In this document: positions 14,945 through 22,701 of the stretch, piece after piece
How positions within the stretch are numbered: the stretch's first letter is position 1
Layout: every line of letters begins with the position of its first letter
DNA from: a virus
DNA length: 24,551 nt
Virus record (IMG/VR): IMGVR_UViG_3300044684_000191
Location: 1 to 24,551 of that record
Direction: 5' to 3' (one strand)
Translations under genes and position numbers: made by a program
Notes under the pieces: model-generated
Seen by the model: only the letters and a program-made list of their open reading frames with translations
Database searches by the model: none
What the model was told of the DNA's origin: nothing

Positions 14945-15060
14945 GCTGCAGCCGCCTGCCGGTGATCAGCAGGCCACCAGGTCAGCGCGAGATTGCCGGT
15001 GAGCGTACATTCGCGCTTATCCCCTTTCACTACGGCGTTTGCGCGCACAGCTTCCCTCAC
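14941..15060 (-). pseudogene. Possible 3' remnant of a leftward gene
   Basis: On the minus strand the frame ending at a TGA that overlaps the zinc-ribbon ATG (ATGA type) is open for about 40 codons back from GTG 15060: REAVRANAVVKGDKRECTLT and GNLALTWWPADHRQAAAA. There is no good start codon and a TAG stop shortly upstream. The coupling to the next gene suggests the tail end of a real gene whose front was removed, but it overlaps the nuclease gene on the other strand, so it may be chance. Confidence 0.28.
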
Positions 15061-15850
15061 CGTCCGCGCCAGCTCCTGGGCCAGCCTGTTTGATTGCGCC
15101 TATCGCTGGGAGGGCATCTACCTCAAACACATGCGCAACGTCGTCGGATTGCGCGCTGCGCTCGGTACAGCCATCCATGCCGCTACGGCCGTCTTCGATC
15201 AAGGCAGGCTCGATAACGCTGACATTACGGCCGACGACGCCGCCGGCGTGATGGTCGACAAGCTGCGGGATCCTTCGAACGAGTTCGATCCTCGGCGCGA
15301 CGACCTGACCATGCGGGACGCTGAGCGTGCCGGCCTATCGCTCGTGACCACGTACTGCCTCGATGTCTCACCGCACTACCAGTTCGTCGCCGTCGAGATG
15401 GAAACGAAGCCACTGGATATCGACTGCGGTGGCGGTGTGATTGTGCGCCTGACCGGAACCATGGATCGCGCTCGCGTGCGGAAGGCCACTCATGGTGTCG
15501 GTATTGCTGACCTCAAGAGTGGCGGTGCAGCCGTGCAAAACGGCGTTGCGGTCACGAAGGGGCACGGTCCGCAGGTGGGCACGTACGAACTCCTTTACGA
15601 GCACACCACTGGCGAAGCAATCACCGACGAAGCCGAAATCATCGGTTTGAAAACGGCTGGCCGGCCGGAGATCGCCACCGGATCCATTTCGAACGGCAAG
15701 CGCGTGATGGTCGGCACCGAAGACCAGCCCGGCCTTATCGAATTCGCCGCTGACATGTTCCGCAGTGGTCGCTTTTATCCGAACCCAAAATCTCTGCTCT
15801 GCAGCGCGGCGTACTGCCCACGCCATGCGAGCTGCCCATTCCACGACTAA
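14993..15850 (+). CDS. PD-(D/E)XK exonuclease with Cas4/AddB-like cysteines
   Basis: A nuclease of up to 285 residues. Core motifs: GTAIHAAT (His62), LTGTMDRA (Asp158), GIADLKSG (Asp173-x-Lys175) and QVGTYEL (Gln194, Tyr198), the order seen in RecB-like and Cas4-like nucleases. One Cys near the N-terminus (FDCAYRW, Cys35) and three at the C-terminus (Cys270, Cys275, Cys281) recall the iron-sulfur staple of Cas4 and AddB. With the annealing protein that follows it forms a two-component phage recombination system: 5'-3' resection, then strand pairing. The start is uncertain: TTG 14993 or GTG 14999. Conserved-looking sequence begins at LTVRASSW (residue 22), and the leader may be altered by a deletion joint. 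A 62-bp gap to the next gene holds its ribosome binding site. Confidence 0.88.
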   Translation: MPVSVHSRLSPFTTAFARTASLTVRASSWASLFDCAYRWEGIYLKHMRNVVGLRAALGTAIHAATAVFDQGRLDNADITADDAAGVMVDKLRDPSNEFDPRRDDLTMRDAERAGLSLVTTYCLDVSPHYQFVAVEMETKPLDIDCGGGVIVRLTGTMDRARVRKATHGVGIADLKSGGAAVQNGVAVTKGHGPQVGTYELLYEHTTGEAITDEAEIIGLKTAGRPEIATGSISNGKRVMVGTEDQPGLIEFAADMFRSGRFYPNPKSLLCSAAYCPRHASCPFHD

Positions 15851-15912
15851 CTCCGTCGCGTGAGTCATCAGCACGCGCGCCCGAAGCAAGTACCTCCATC
15901 AAAGGACCGACC

Positions 15913-17082
15913 ATGAGCACCGCAACCTCACTCGCCGCTGTAAAGCAATCCGGGGACCTCACCAGCGGTCCGGACACCAAAGTCGACATGTTCTCCGCGC
16001 GCGGTTTCGCGCTTGCGCAACGCATCGCAAATGCGTTTGCTTCGAGCGACGCCGTGCCAGCGCAGTTTCGATCGCACAACCTCAAGCGCGAGAGCAACGG
16101 GGCGGAAAACTGGGTGCCGAACCAGTCCGCACTCGGAAATTGCATCGTAGCGATCGAGGTTGCGCAGGCCGTTGGCATGTCCGTAACTGCCGTCATGCAG
16201 AACGCGGACGTGATCGAAGGGAAGCTGCGGTGGTCCGGCAAATTCGTGATCGCGGCCATCAATGCGTCGCGCAGGTTTACCCCGCTCCGCTTCGACATCC
16301 AGAACCTCGGTCGGATCAAGGCCTCCTACAAGGAAAAAGGCTCCTGGAATAAGGAACTGCGGCGATACGACATGACCGAAAAGACGGTTGAGGTCGAGAA
16401 CCTGCAGTGCATCGCCTGGGCCATCCCTGCAGGCGTGCAGATGCCGCCTGGTGTCTACACGCTCGCCCAGGCGCGCGAGGCCAAACTGCCCGTCATCGAG
16501 TCGGCCCCGGTGTCCATCAAGATGGCAGTCGAGGAAGGCTGGTATTCCAAAGCAGGCAGTAAGTGGCAGACCGAATTGAAGCACCTGATGCTGCAGTACC
16601 GAGCCGGCACTTTCTTCGGCAACATCCATGCACCCGACATCGTGATGGGCATGGGCCGCACGGTCGAGGAAGAACGCGACATCATCGATATCACGCCTGA
16701 AGGAGCCGTCGTCAGCATCACGCCGGCATCTCTCCGTGAGCGCAACGGTTCCCAGGCGAAAGTAGTCAACCAAGGCCCCGCTGATACCGTCGTCGCGGAT
16801 CCTGTCACCGCCGAAGTCATCAGCACGAGCGGCAACGAAGCCACCGGCGCGCAGGAGGCTCAGCCGGCGCAAAGCCAGCACCAGCACAGCGTTCCCACCG
16901 TCGCCGACGCGCTCTCATTCGTGAACCAGGGCGACTACGACATGGCCAGGGACATCGCGCGCAGCCTCGGCCATGAATGGCTCGAACACATCGAAAAGGC
17001 TATCGCTTCGCGCGACGCTGGCCAGCAAGAACAGCCTCAGCAGTCCGGTGGCCGCCGTAATCGTGGCGCCAACCTCGAATAA
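15913..17082 (+). CDS. RecT-like single-strand annealing protein
   Basis: A 389-residue protein with the RecT-family core at about 25-245: DMFSARGFALAQRIANAFAS, NCIVAIEVAQAVGMSVTAVM, GKLRWSGKFVIAAINAS, and the typical end KWQTELKHLMLQYRAGTFFG with IVMGMGRTVEEERD. RecT proteins coat single strands made by the partner exonuclease and anneal them to homologous DNA. The C-terminal third is low-complexity (QEAQPAQSQHQHSVPTVADA) with a short helical module after it and a basic tip (GGRRNRGANLE). ATG 15913 follows AAAGGA. The 190 bp after it (17083-17273) show no gene; they hold short GC-rich inverted repeats but no convincing terminator. Confidence 0.9.
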   Translation: MSTATSLAAVKQSGDLTSGPDTKVDMFSARGFALAQRIANAFASSDAVPAQFRSHNLKRESNGAENWVPNQSALGNCIVAIEVAQAVGMSVTAVMQNADVIEGKLRWSGKFVIAAINASRRFTPLRFDIQNLGRIKASYKEKGSWNKELRRYDMTEKTVEVENLQCIAWAIPAGVQMPPGVYTLAQAREAKLPVIESAPVSIKMAVEEGWYSKAGSKWQTELKHLMLQYRAGTFFGNIHAPDIVMGMGRTVEEERDIIDITPEGAVVSITPASLRERNGSQAKVVNQGPADTVVADPVTAEVISTSGNEATGAQEAQPAQSQHQHSVPTVADALSFVNQGDYDMARDIARSLGHEWLEHIEKAIASRDAGQQEQPQQSGGRRNRGANLE

Positions 17083-17273
17083 CGCTTCCCCCTGCGAGCT
17101 CGTCCCCTGGCGAGCTGGCCGTTAGCTGCTGGCGTACTTGCGGGGAGGCCCGGCCCCTCACAGCAGCACCGGGTGTTTCGTTCGGCGGTGAATGCACCCG
17201 CATTGCCTAGATGCCGCCTATCGGCAGCGGACACCGTCTCCTTTTTTGCAGCATCAACTCCAAGGAAATCGAC

Positions 17274-17993
17274 ATGAGCAATCAGAACGACGATGTGAGC
17301 AGCATCCTCAACATGACCTCGGACAGCATCGGCATTGATCTGCTCAATGCACTGGTGACAGAGCTGAAACTGCTCCCCGACGTCTGGCACAAGCTGCCGA
17401 AGGCGCGGCAGGACGATGTGATCGACCGGCTGCGTAAGCGCGTAGAGACCAACGTCAAAATGGCGGTGCACCTGCTCTCAAGCAAGGGCCGCACCGTGGT
17501 TACGGGCGACCTCGATCAGATCACGATCAAGGATGGCGTAAAGGCGGTAATCAAGTTCGGACTCAGCACGCCTCACCTGCATGAGCTTTACGAATCCAGC
17601 GGCAAACCGGTGCTGGTGGTCGTTGCCGGTGTCGAAGAACACACCGGTGGCATGGACCAGGTCCAGGGCGAGGCCGACCAGCGCGGTTTTAATCTCGGCG
17701 GCGAATACACGTCCCGGGATGGGGAAGGTATGCCGGATCCTGAGGGTGGCGCGGTCATCGACGGCAGCTTCACCGCGCTGCCGCCGCCGGCGAACGATGG
17801 AAAGGCGCCTTCGCCGAGCGAAGACGAACGTGATGCTGCCTATAACGCCGGCTACGACGCCGCGGCGGCCGGCCAGCCGCAGTCTGCTTGCCCGGTCATG
17901 GCTGGCGATCTCTGCATCGAGTGGATCAAGGGCTGGAAGGACTGGCATGAAGAAAACGCCAACGCCGGCACCGACACCGCGGAGGCAGCGTAG
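17274..17993 (+). CDS. Phage protein with C-terminal RMF-like (ribosome modulation factor) domain
   Basis: A 239-residue protein starting MSNQNDDVSSILNM after AAGGA. Residues about 20-120 form a domain seen in phage hypotheticals (LTELK-type helix, DLDQITIKDGVKAVIKF, SGKPVLVVVAG). After a Gly/Pro-rich linker, residues about 187-226 read AAYNAGYDAAAAGQ, Cys206-Pro207, then CIEWIKGWKDW. That matches the ribosome modulation factor pattern (RGYQAG..G....CPY.......W..GW). In free-standing form RMF blocks ribosomes in stationary phase. Here it could tether the protein to ribosomes or be a reused fold. It lies in the recombination operon directly before the ATPase fragment. Confidence 0.75.
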   Translation: MSNQNDDVSSILNMTSDSIGIDLLNALVTELKLLPDVWHKLPKARQDDVIDRLRKRVETNVKMAVHLLSSKGRTVVTGDLDQITIKDGVKAVIKFGLSTPHLHELYESSGKPVLVVVAGVEEHTGGMDQVQGEADQRGFNLGGEYTSRDGEGMPDPEGGAVIDGSFTALPPPANDGKAPSPSEDERDAAYNAGYDAAAAGQPQSACPVMAGDLCIEWIKGWKDWHEENANAGTDTAEAA

Positions 17994-17995
17994 CC

Positions 17996-18445
17996 ATGGA
18001 GTTTTACACGCACATTCCCGGCGAGATCCTTGCCGAAGCACTGGAGCCACTCAATGCACGGCTGCGCTGGTCCGCCGATGTTGCCGAATGGCCGCAGGTC
18101 CTTATCCAGCCCAGTATGTCGATCCTCATTGCCGGCAATAAGTCGGGAACGGTCTGGCGTCCGTACAACCTGGTATCTGAATCGGAGCAGTGGCGGGTAG
18201 ATGCGATGGTTGCCGAAGCCATCACCCACCTTTCCGGTTTGCGCCTGCTGGTGCTGGATCGCTTCGACGTTCTGGATCTGCGCGGCAGGGGTGACCTGAT
18301 GGCATGGCTCGAAGCGATCGCTGGCGAGGTCGACACCGCCATCCTTTTCGGCACTCTCAAGTCGCTCCCGGCCAACTTGCCAGCCGTTGCCACCGCTCAC
18401 TGGCTCGACCACGGCTCTCTCGCACAGCTCAAAGAAGCAGCATGA
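17996..18445 (+). pseudogene. C-terminal fragment of an SMC/Rad50-like phage ATPase
   Basis: The 149-residue protein contains the late part of an ABC-type ATPase: SESEQWRVDAMVAEAITHLS (signature-helix region) followed by LRLLVLDRFDVLDLRGRGDL (Walker B-like, hydrophobic strand ending in Asp) and DTAILFGTLKSL. The Walker A half, the coiled-coil arms and most of the length (such proteins run to several hundred residues) are missing. The first few codons (MEFYTHI) and the GGAGG before them look like an original gene start, so the two ends of one gene may have been joined in frame near 18010-18030. It cannot hydrolyse ATP as it stands. Overlaps the next gene by ATGA. Confidence 0.65.
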
Positions 18446-18696
18446 ACCTCACCACCATTCACGCAGAGATCGCGAAGGAGCGGTTCCTGGACCTGTTAGC
18501 CACCGGCGGCATGACCTCGAAGGCTGCCGCTGATATCGCCACTGCGGACGCGAATGCGTTTGTGCGCGGCTACCGGCCGATCGCGCCACCTGTCGAAGAG
18601 GAGAGGACTAAAGGCTGCCCGGCATGCTTTGGCAGCGGCGGGAAGCGGAACAGTCCTTGCCACACGTGCACGGGCACTGGGAGGGTCGCGGCATGA
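18442..18696 (+). CDS. Small protein with DnaJ-type zinc finger
   Basis: An 84-residue protein: an N-terminal helical part (MNLTTIHAEIAKERFLDLLA, then TSKAAADIATADANAFVRGY) and a C-terminal zinc finger CPACFGSGG...CHTCTGTG, two CxxCxGxG motifs exactly as in DnaJ zinc fingers but only one pair. It overlaps both neighbours by ATGA. Such mini zinc-finger proteins are common in phage early operons and have no fixed function. Confidence 0.78.
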   Translation: MNLTTIHAEIAKERFLDLLATGGMTSKAAADIATADANAFVRGYRPIAPPVEEERTKGCPACFGSGGKRNSPCHTCTGTGRVAA

Positions 18697-19109
18697 ACCT
18701 CGAACAGCGCGTGCGCGAATACATCGCGACCATGGCGGCAATCACGACGCCCGTAGTTCCCGCCGTCATCGCCAATGATCTGTTGGCAATCGTCGAAGCC
18801 TCATCTACATCGGACCTCGCTGCGCCGCCGGCCGCTGACCTCGCCACTGCGATCGGCAGCGAATTGGATCGGGCAGTTGGCGCAACGTTTCGCGGCGCCA
18901 GGACTGACCATGCCTTCCGCGCCTGGGCGCAAAGCGATGGTCAAGCCGTGGCATGGGAGTTCCGCGATAACTCGTGGCGGGACGGTATGTGGGCATCGAT
19001 CACGAGGGAGCAGTACGAAAACTACCTCAGCCCAGATATCACCGGCCCGCGCGATTCTTGGCAGGTGCGCGCGCTGTTCGATCATCCGTATGTTCGGCGT
19101 GCGCGGTGA
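18693..19109 (+). CDS. Hypothetical protein
   Basis: A 138-residue protein starting MNLEQRVREYIATMAAITTP at an ATGA overlap with the preceding gene. The N-terminal part is helical and Ala-rich; the C-terminal part is polar and aromatic (EFRDNSWRDGMWASITREQY, RDSWQVRALFDHPYVRRAR). I do not recognise a family. Gene coupling and composition make it real. It is the last gene before a short stretch with a minus-strand gene. Confidence 0.65.
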   Translation: MNLEQRVREYIATMAAITTPVVPAVIANDLLAIVEASSTSDLAAPPAADLATAIGSELDRAVGATFRGARTDHAFRAWAQSDGQAVAWEFRDNSWRDGMWASITREQYENYLSPDITGPRDSWQVRALFDHPYVRRAR

Positions 19110-19132
19110 TGGAAAACCACGCCGTAAACCGA

Positions 19133-19354
19133 CTATTGCGACAGCCTTTTAATATGGGCAATGGCGGCTGCCCACGCAGCGTCTTCGTCGCTGAATCCCT
19201 GGGAGTTATCAGTAAGCGGTCTAGTGAACCGTCCCCTCAGCGTGCGCAGGCGCAGCTGGTAGGTGATAGCTGGCGGCTGAGACACCAATGGGTGAGGAAC
19301 CGCAAACACGGTCAGCTCCCAGTCGCCCAGCATTTCCTGACGCAGGACTTTCAT
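19133..19354 (-). CDS. Small antisense-oriented hypothetical protein
   Basis: A 73-residue protein (MKVLRQEMLGDWELTVFAVP, ending AAWAAAIAHIKRLSQ) preceded by a good AAAGGA ribosome binding site. The mix of beta-like N-terminus and amphipathic C-terminal helix looks like a genuine small protein. It runs against the surrounding operon in the 337-bp space between two plus-strand genes, which otherwise would be empty. I cannot assign a function. Confidence 0.55.
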   Translation of the reverse strand: MKVLRQEMLGDWELTVFAVPHPLVSQPPAITYQLRLRTLRGRFTRPLTDNSQGFSDEDAAWAAAIAHIKRLSQ

Positions 19355-19446
19355 AGCCAGTTTTCCTTTCGAGGCTGTCTTGGGCGCAAAGCTACTCGCC
19401 TGTCCAGCTGCCGTCTATTGAAGTCTCCCTTCACTCAGGTGGCGAA

Positions 19447-20547
19447 ATGAGCGCTCGCAGCAAGATCGAATGGACCGATGCCACCTTCAATCCTTGGATC
19501 GGGTGCACGAAGGTTTCGCCAGCCTGTGACCACTGCTATGCCGAAGCATGGGATCGCCGCTTCGCTGTGAGCGGACACGCCATGCACTGGGGTCCCGGCA
19601 AAGCACGGCGCCGCACTTCTGCGGCGAATTGGAAGCTGCCGCTGCGCTGGGAGCGTGAGCACGCGGCGTTCTTCGCACAGCACGGGCGCCGCCGCCGCGT
19701 GTTCTGCGCCAGCCTGGCCGATGTGTTCGACAACGAAGTGCCTGGATCGTGGCGCGCTGACCTGTTCGACCTGATCCGCTCCACCCCGAACTTGGACTGG
19801 CTGGTGCTGACCAAACGCATCGGTAACGCCATGGCGATGCTAGATGAAGCCGGCGGTTGGGCTGGCATTGACACACACGGCGCGCGAAACCCTCTGTCCA
19901 ACCTAAAGCTTGGAGCGACGGCCGCAAACCAATCCGAGGCCGATCGCGACATCGCCAGATTGCTCGCGGTGCCCGCTGCAGGACATTTTGTGTCGATCGA
20001 ACCGATGCTTGGTCCGATTGATCTAGAGCACCTCGGCCGATACTCGGCCTACCGATGGATCAACGCGCTCACCGGCTGGGTTACCGAGGGTCATTTGGCC
20101 AGGTCCCCAGAAGAATGCAGTAGCAATGTCGCCTGCTATCAGGCTACTCGCCTGGATTGGGTAATCGTCGGTGGCGAGTCTGGCCCCGGTGCACGCCCCA
20201 TGCATCCCGACTGGGCACGCTCCCTGCGTGATCAGTGCGCCAGCGCTGGCGTGCCGTTCTTCTTTAAGCAGTGGGGCGAGTGGCGCCCGGCAGCAAGCGT
20301 TGCAGAGGCAACCAACTACCCGACCCTGGCCAACAACCGCTTGACGCTTCCGGAAGATGACCCGGCGCGTGACGTGAATCCTATGTCCGGCTGCTATCAG
20401 CTAGCCCACCAGGTCGGGAGCTTGCTGGATGGCACCGGTCAATACGCGCACCTCAACTGCGCCATGTTTCGCGCCGGCAAGCGCGCCGCCGGCCGCCTAC
20501 TCGATGGCGTCGAACACAACGCATTCCCGGGACAACGCAATGCCTGA
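19447..20547 (+). CDS. DUF5131 family protein (phage Gp37/Gp68-like)
   Basis: A 366-residue protein with the family signature at the N-terminus: IEWTDATFNPWIGCTKVSPA, then CDHCYAE, giving Cys20, Cys27 and Cys30, a cluster like that of radical-SAM-type metal sites. Further conserved-looking blocks are RVFCASLADVFD, LDWLVLTKRI, FVSIEPMLGPI, DWVIVGGESGPGARPMHPDW and VPFFFKQWGEW. The length fits the family. These proteins are frequent in phages and prophages and their reaction is not established. It starts on its own ATG after a gap and ends 1 bp before the end of a convergent minus-strand gene. Confidence 0.9.
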   Translation: MSARSKIEWTDATFNPWIGCTKVSPACDHCYAEAWDRRFAVSGHAMHWGPGKARRRTSAANWKLPLRWEREHAAFFAQHGRRRRVFCASLADVFDNEVPGSWRADLFDLIRSTPNLDWLVLTKRIGNAMAMLDEAGGWAGIDTHGARNPLSNLKLGATAANQSEADRDIARLLAVPAAGHFVSIEPMLGPIDLEHLGRYSAYRWINALTGWVTEGHLARSPEECSSNVACYQATRLDWVIVGGESGPGARPMHPDWARSLRDQCASAGVPFFFKQWGEWRPAASVAEATNYPTLANNRLTLPEDDPARDVNPMSGCYQLAHQVGSLLDGTGQYAHLNCAMFRAGKRAAGRLLDGVEHNAFPGQRNA

Positions 20548-20548
20548 C

Positions 20549-21205
20549 TTAAAGCACGGCTCCGAAGGTTTCCCGGCAGTACTTCAAGTAGGGTTCGAAA
20601 TTCTTTTGAATCTGTACACAGTGCGTTTCAACAGTTGCGGCGACCTTCCGTTGAGCGTCCATCGCGAAGCCGTCCTGAGTAAGATTCGGTTGAATCGAAT
20701 ACGCAAGCCTGCTGGCAAATCGCGCGGCGCTCATCGCGCCAGCTGTCCATGCTGCACACTCCTCGGGAAGCTCTGCAACACTTTCCGGTCTGACGTCATT
20801 GATTGCTTCATTCCAGTGTTTCGCGTGCTCGAAGAGTTGAGCTCCAAGCCGCCTCATAACCGTGTAGTCAGTTGCTGCAGCAAGCCCGCTAGCGCTTGCT
20901 TGGACTGGCTGGATAAAGCCGTATACAAGCGCAATTTCATTGAAGATGTAGGCCGCATGCACTTCTGCGCGCCTGGCGCTCTTCGTGTCCTGTCGCTCGT
21001 CTTCCTTCTTTGCAATTTCCAGGGCTGTCTTGGCAGCCCAGAAGCTTGCCACGGCCGCTGCGAATCCACCGGCAGCTGCAAGCAATCCAACAAACGCCGC
21101 CGCCCAAGCCGCTTGCTCGCCAGCATTCAGCCCAAGCCACCAGCGAACGCTTGGCGTGGAATGTTGCAGCGTGCCGGCAGCTGCGCAAACTGGATCCAAC
21201 ATCAT
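20549..21205 (-). CDS. Single-pass membrane protein encoded against the operon
   Basis: About 218 residues: a short N-terminus, one strongly hydrophobic segment at about 28-52 (WAAAFVGLLAAAGGFAAAVA) and a charged helical rest (ALEIAKKEDERQDTKSARRA, HAAYIFNEIALVYGFIQPVQ). ATGs at 21205 and 21202 follow GGGGAG. It starts head-to-head with the ASCH-like gene, their start codons overlapping, and converges with DUF5131. More AT-rich than the neighbours. The layout, one membrane helix then cytoplasmic helices, is like the DUF6680 gene at the left end, though I see no clear sequence similarity. Likely an accessory gene expressed independently; function unknown. Confidence 0.7.
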   Translation of the reverse strand: MMLDPVCAAAGTLQHSTPSVRWWLGLNAGEQAAWAAAFVGLLAAAGGFAAAVASFWAAKTALEIAKKEDERQDTKSARRAEVHAAYIFNEIALVYGFIQPVQASASGLAAATDYTVMRRLGAQLFEHAKHWNEAINDVRPESVAELPEECAAWTAGAMSAARFASRLAYSIQPNLTQDGFAMDAQRKVAATVETHCVQIQKNFEPYLKYCRETFGAVL

Positions 21206-21914
21206 GCGTGAACTCCCCATTCTGTTCTCCGCGCCGATGGTGCGCGCGATCCTGGAAGGCCGCAAGTCGCAGACGCGGCGCGCGGTCAAACCTCAGCCAA
21301 CACAATGTTGCCCAACGGGGTCCTCACTACCCCTTGCGCAAGGCGATTGGGCTTGGCCATATCCGAAGACCGGCGGTGGAATCGTCCGCGTGTCAAACCG
21401 CCGAAACGGACCAGAAGGTTGGACCGAGCACTGCCCCTATGGGCAGGCTGGTGATCGGTTATGGGTGCGCGAAACATGGCGTTATGCCGACTGGACTGGA
21501 GACGGCTATCCGTGGATCGAATACCAGGCTGACTCGGCCAAGTCGCTGCGCGACAGCCAATTGCCGCCGGAATGGTCAGAACGCGTCATCGATATCTGGG
21601 CCAAGCTTTCCGAGGAAGAGAATTTCGCGATCGACGGCCGTGCGGCCGATCGCAAGTGGCGCCCATCCGTCCACATGCCCCGCTGGGCCAGCCGCATCAC
21701 GCTGGAAGTCACCGACGTGCGCGTGGAGAGGCTGCAGGACATCAGCGAGGCGGATGCGATCGCCGACGGCTGCATCGCCGTGAACAAGGGGATTTCGTGG
21801 CACACAGCGGCAGATGCGTTCGAGGCGCTCTGGAATTCGATCAACGGGCCCGGCGGCTGGGATGCCAACCCTTGGGTGTGGGTGGTCGCGTTCAAGCGCG
21901 TGGAGGAAGCATGA
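21204..21914 (+). CDS. ASCH-like phage protein
   Basis: A 236-residue protein starting MRELPILFSAPMVRAILEGR with KSQTRRAVKPQP, a start shared by phage proteins related to the ASCH fold. Later come GDRLWVRETWRY, KWRPSVHMPRWASRITLEVT and VRVERLQDISEADAIADGC, also typical. ASCH domains resemble RNA-binding folds and some have amidohydrolase activity (YqfB), so a nucleic-acid or nucleoside role is plausible but not shown. In-frame codons upstream overlap the opposite membrane gene and are not coding in my view; ATG 21204 has only a weak ribosome binding site. Overlaps the next gene by ATGA. Confidence 0.85.
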   Translation: MRELPILFSAPMVRAILEGRKSQTRRAVKPQPTQCCPTGSSLPLAQGDWAWPYPKTGGGIVRVSNRRNGPEGWTEHCPYGQAGDRLWVRETWRYADWTGDGYPWIEYQADSAKSLRDSQLPPEWSERVIDIWAKLSEEENFAIDGRAADRKWRPSVHMPRWASRITLEVTDVRVERLQDISEADAIADGCIAVNKGISWHTAADAFEALWNSINGPGGWDANPWVWVVAFKRVEEA

Positions 21915-22147
21915 GCGACATCCTTGATGCCGACTTCGACGCGGTGACAAAACTAGCCATGGAGACGATCCAAGCCGGCATGCACCTCAAGCCCGTGGAC
22001 AAGGAGGCTTACCTGGAAGTGCTTGGGAACATCGCCATCCAGGTGATGCGAGCCACGTGGGGAGATGAATATGCGCGTGGCTGGTTGGACTCCGCAGTTC
22101 GCTCGTTGAGCGAACCGTGCGTGTTGAATCTGAGGAAGCCGCAATGA
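21911..22147 (+). CDS. Small hypothetical phage protein
   Basis: A 78-residue acidic helical protein (MSDILDADFDAVTKLAMETI, AYLEVLGNIAIQVMRATWGD) with ATGA overlaps at both ends and GGAGGAAGC before the start. Real by coupling and composition. Family and function not recognised. Confidence 0.72.
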   Translation: MSDILDADFDAVTKLAMETIQAGMHLKPVDKEAYLEVLGNIAIQVMRATWGDEYARGWLDSAVRSLSEPCVLNLRKPQ

Positions 22148-22701
22148 GCGATCTCTTCCAGAACGAAACCGAATGTTTGATTTCCGAGTGCGGCCAGTTT
22201 CGATACCTGATCCGCGAAGTGTGGGAACCGACGAAGCCCAAAGTGGGCTGGGTGCTCTACAACCCGTCGACCGCCACGGCAGAGAAAAGCGACCCAACGA
22301 AGAGCCGCATCCGCAACTTCACTGCTGCATGGGGGTACGGCGGCTACCTGCTGGCCAACCAGCACGCCGGCGGCCGCTCACCCAACCCCGGCGACTTAGA
22401 CGCAATGGCAGACCCGACCGGACCGGAGAATGATCGCTGGCTTGAGTACCTGGCGCGCGAAGCCGATCTGATCCTGGTCGCATGGGGCGATCTGCCGACT
22501 TCTCCCGAACGCACGCGCCAGGTCATCGAGATCCTGCGCGCCACCGGCAAGCCGCTGCACTGCCTCGGTACGGCCGCCAGCGGCAACCCCAAGCATCCGC
22601 TCGCGCGCGGCAAAGCGGCGATCCGAACCGATCAGAAACCTATTCTTTGGCTGCCAAGCAGCGACGTGATGAGCAACCCGCCTTCAAGGAAAGCACCATG
22701 A
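22144..22701 (+). CDS. DUF1643 family protein
   Basis: A 185-residue protein with the pattern that marks DUF1643: FRYLIREVW, then GWVLYNPSTATAEKSDPTKS, a Gly/Tyr stretch YGGYLLANQHAGGRSPNP, DLILVAWGD and a late LHCLGTAASGNPKHPL. Members are common in phages and mobile elements; no activity is established that I know of. ATG 22144 overlaps the previous stop and its own end overlaps the next start. Confidence 0.88.
   Translation: MSDLFQNETECLISECGQFRYLIREVWEPTKPKVGWVLYNPSTATAEKSDPTKSRIRNFTAAWGYGGYLLANQHAGGRSPNPGDLDAMADPTGPENDRWLEYLAREADLILVAWGDLPTSPERTRQVIEILRATGKPLHCLGTAASGNPKHPLARGKAAIRTDQKPILWLPSSDVMSNPPSRKAP

Noticed and set aside
15928-16887. A 319-codon minus-strand frame over the RecT-like gene
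   Set aside because: Shadow of a clear RecT-family protein; Arg/Gly/Asp-rich with no recognisable motif.
17083-17273. Inverted repeats in the gap between the RecT-like and RMF-like genes, considered as terminator or small RNA
   Set aside because: Stems are short (4-5 bp) and the T-run (cctttttt) does not directly follow any of them; no reliable structure.
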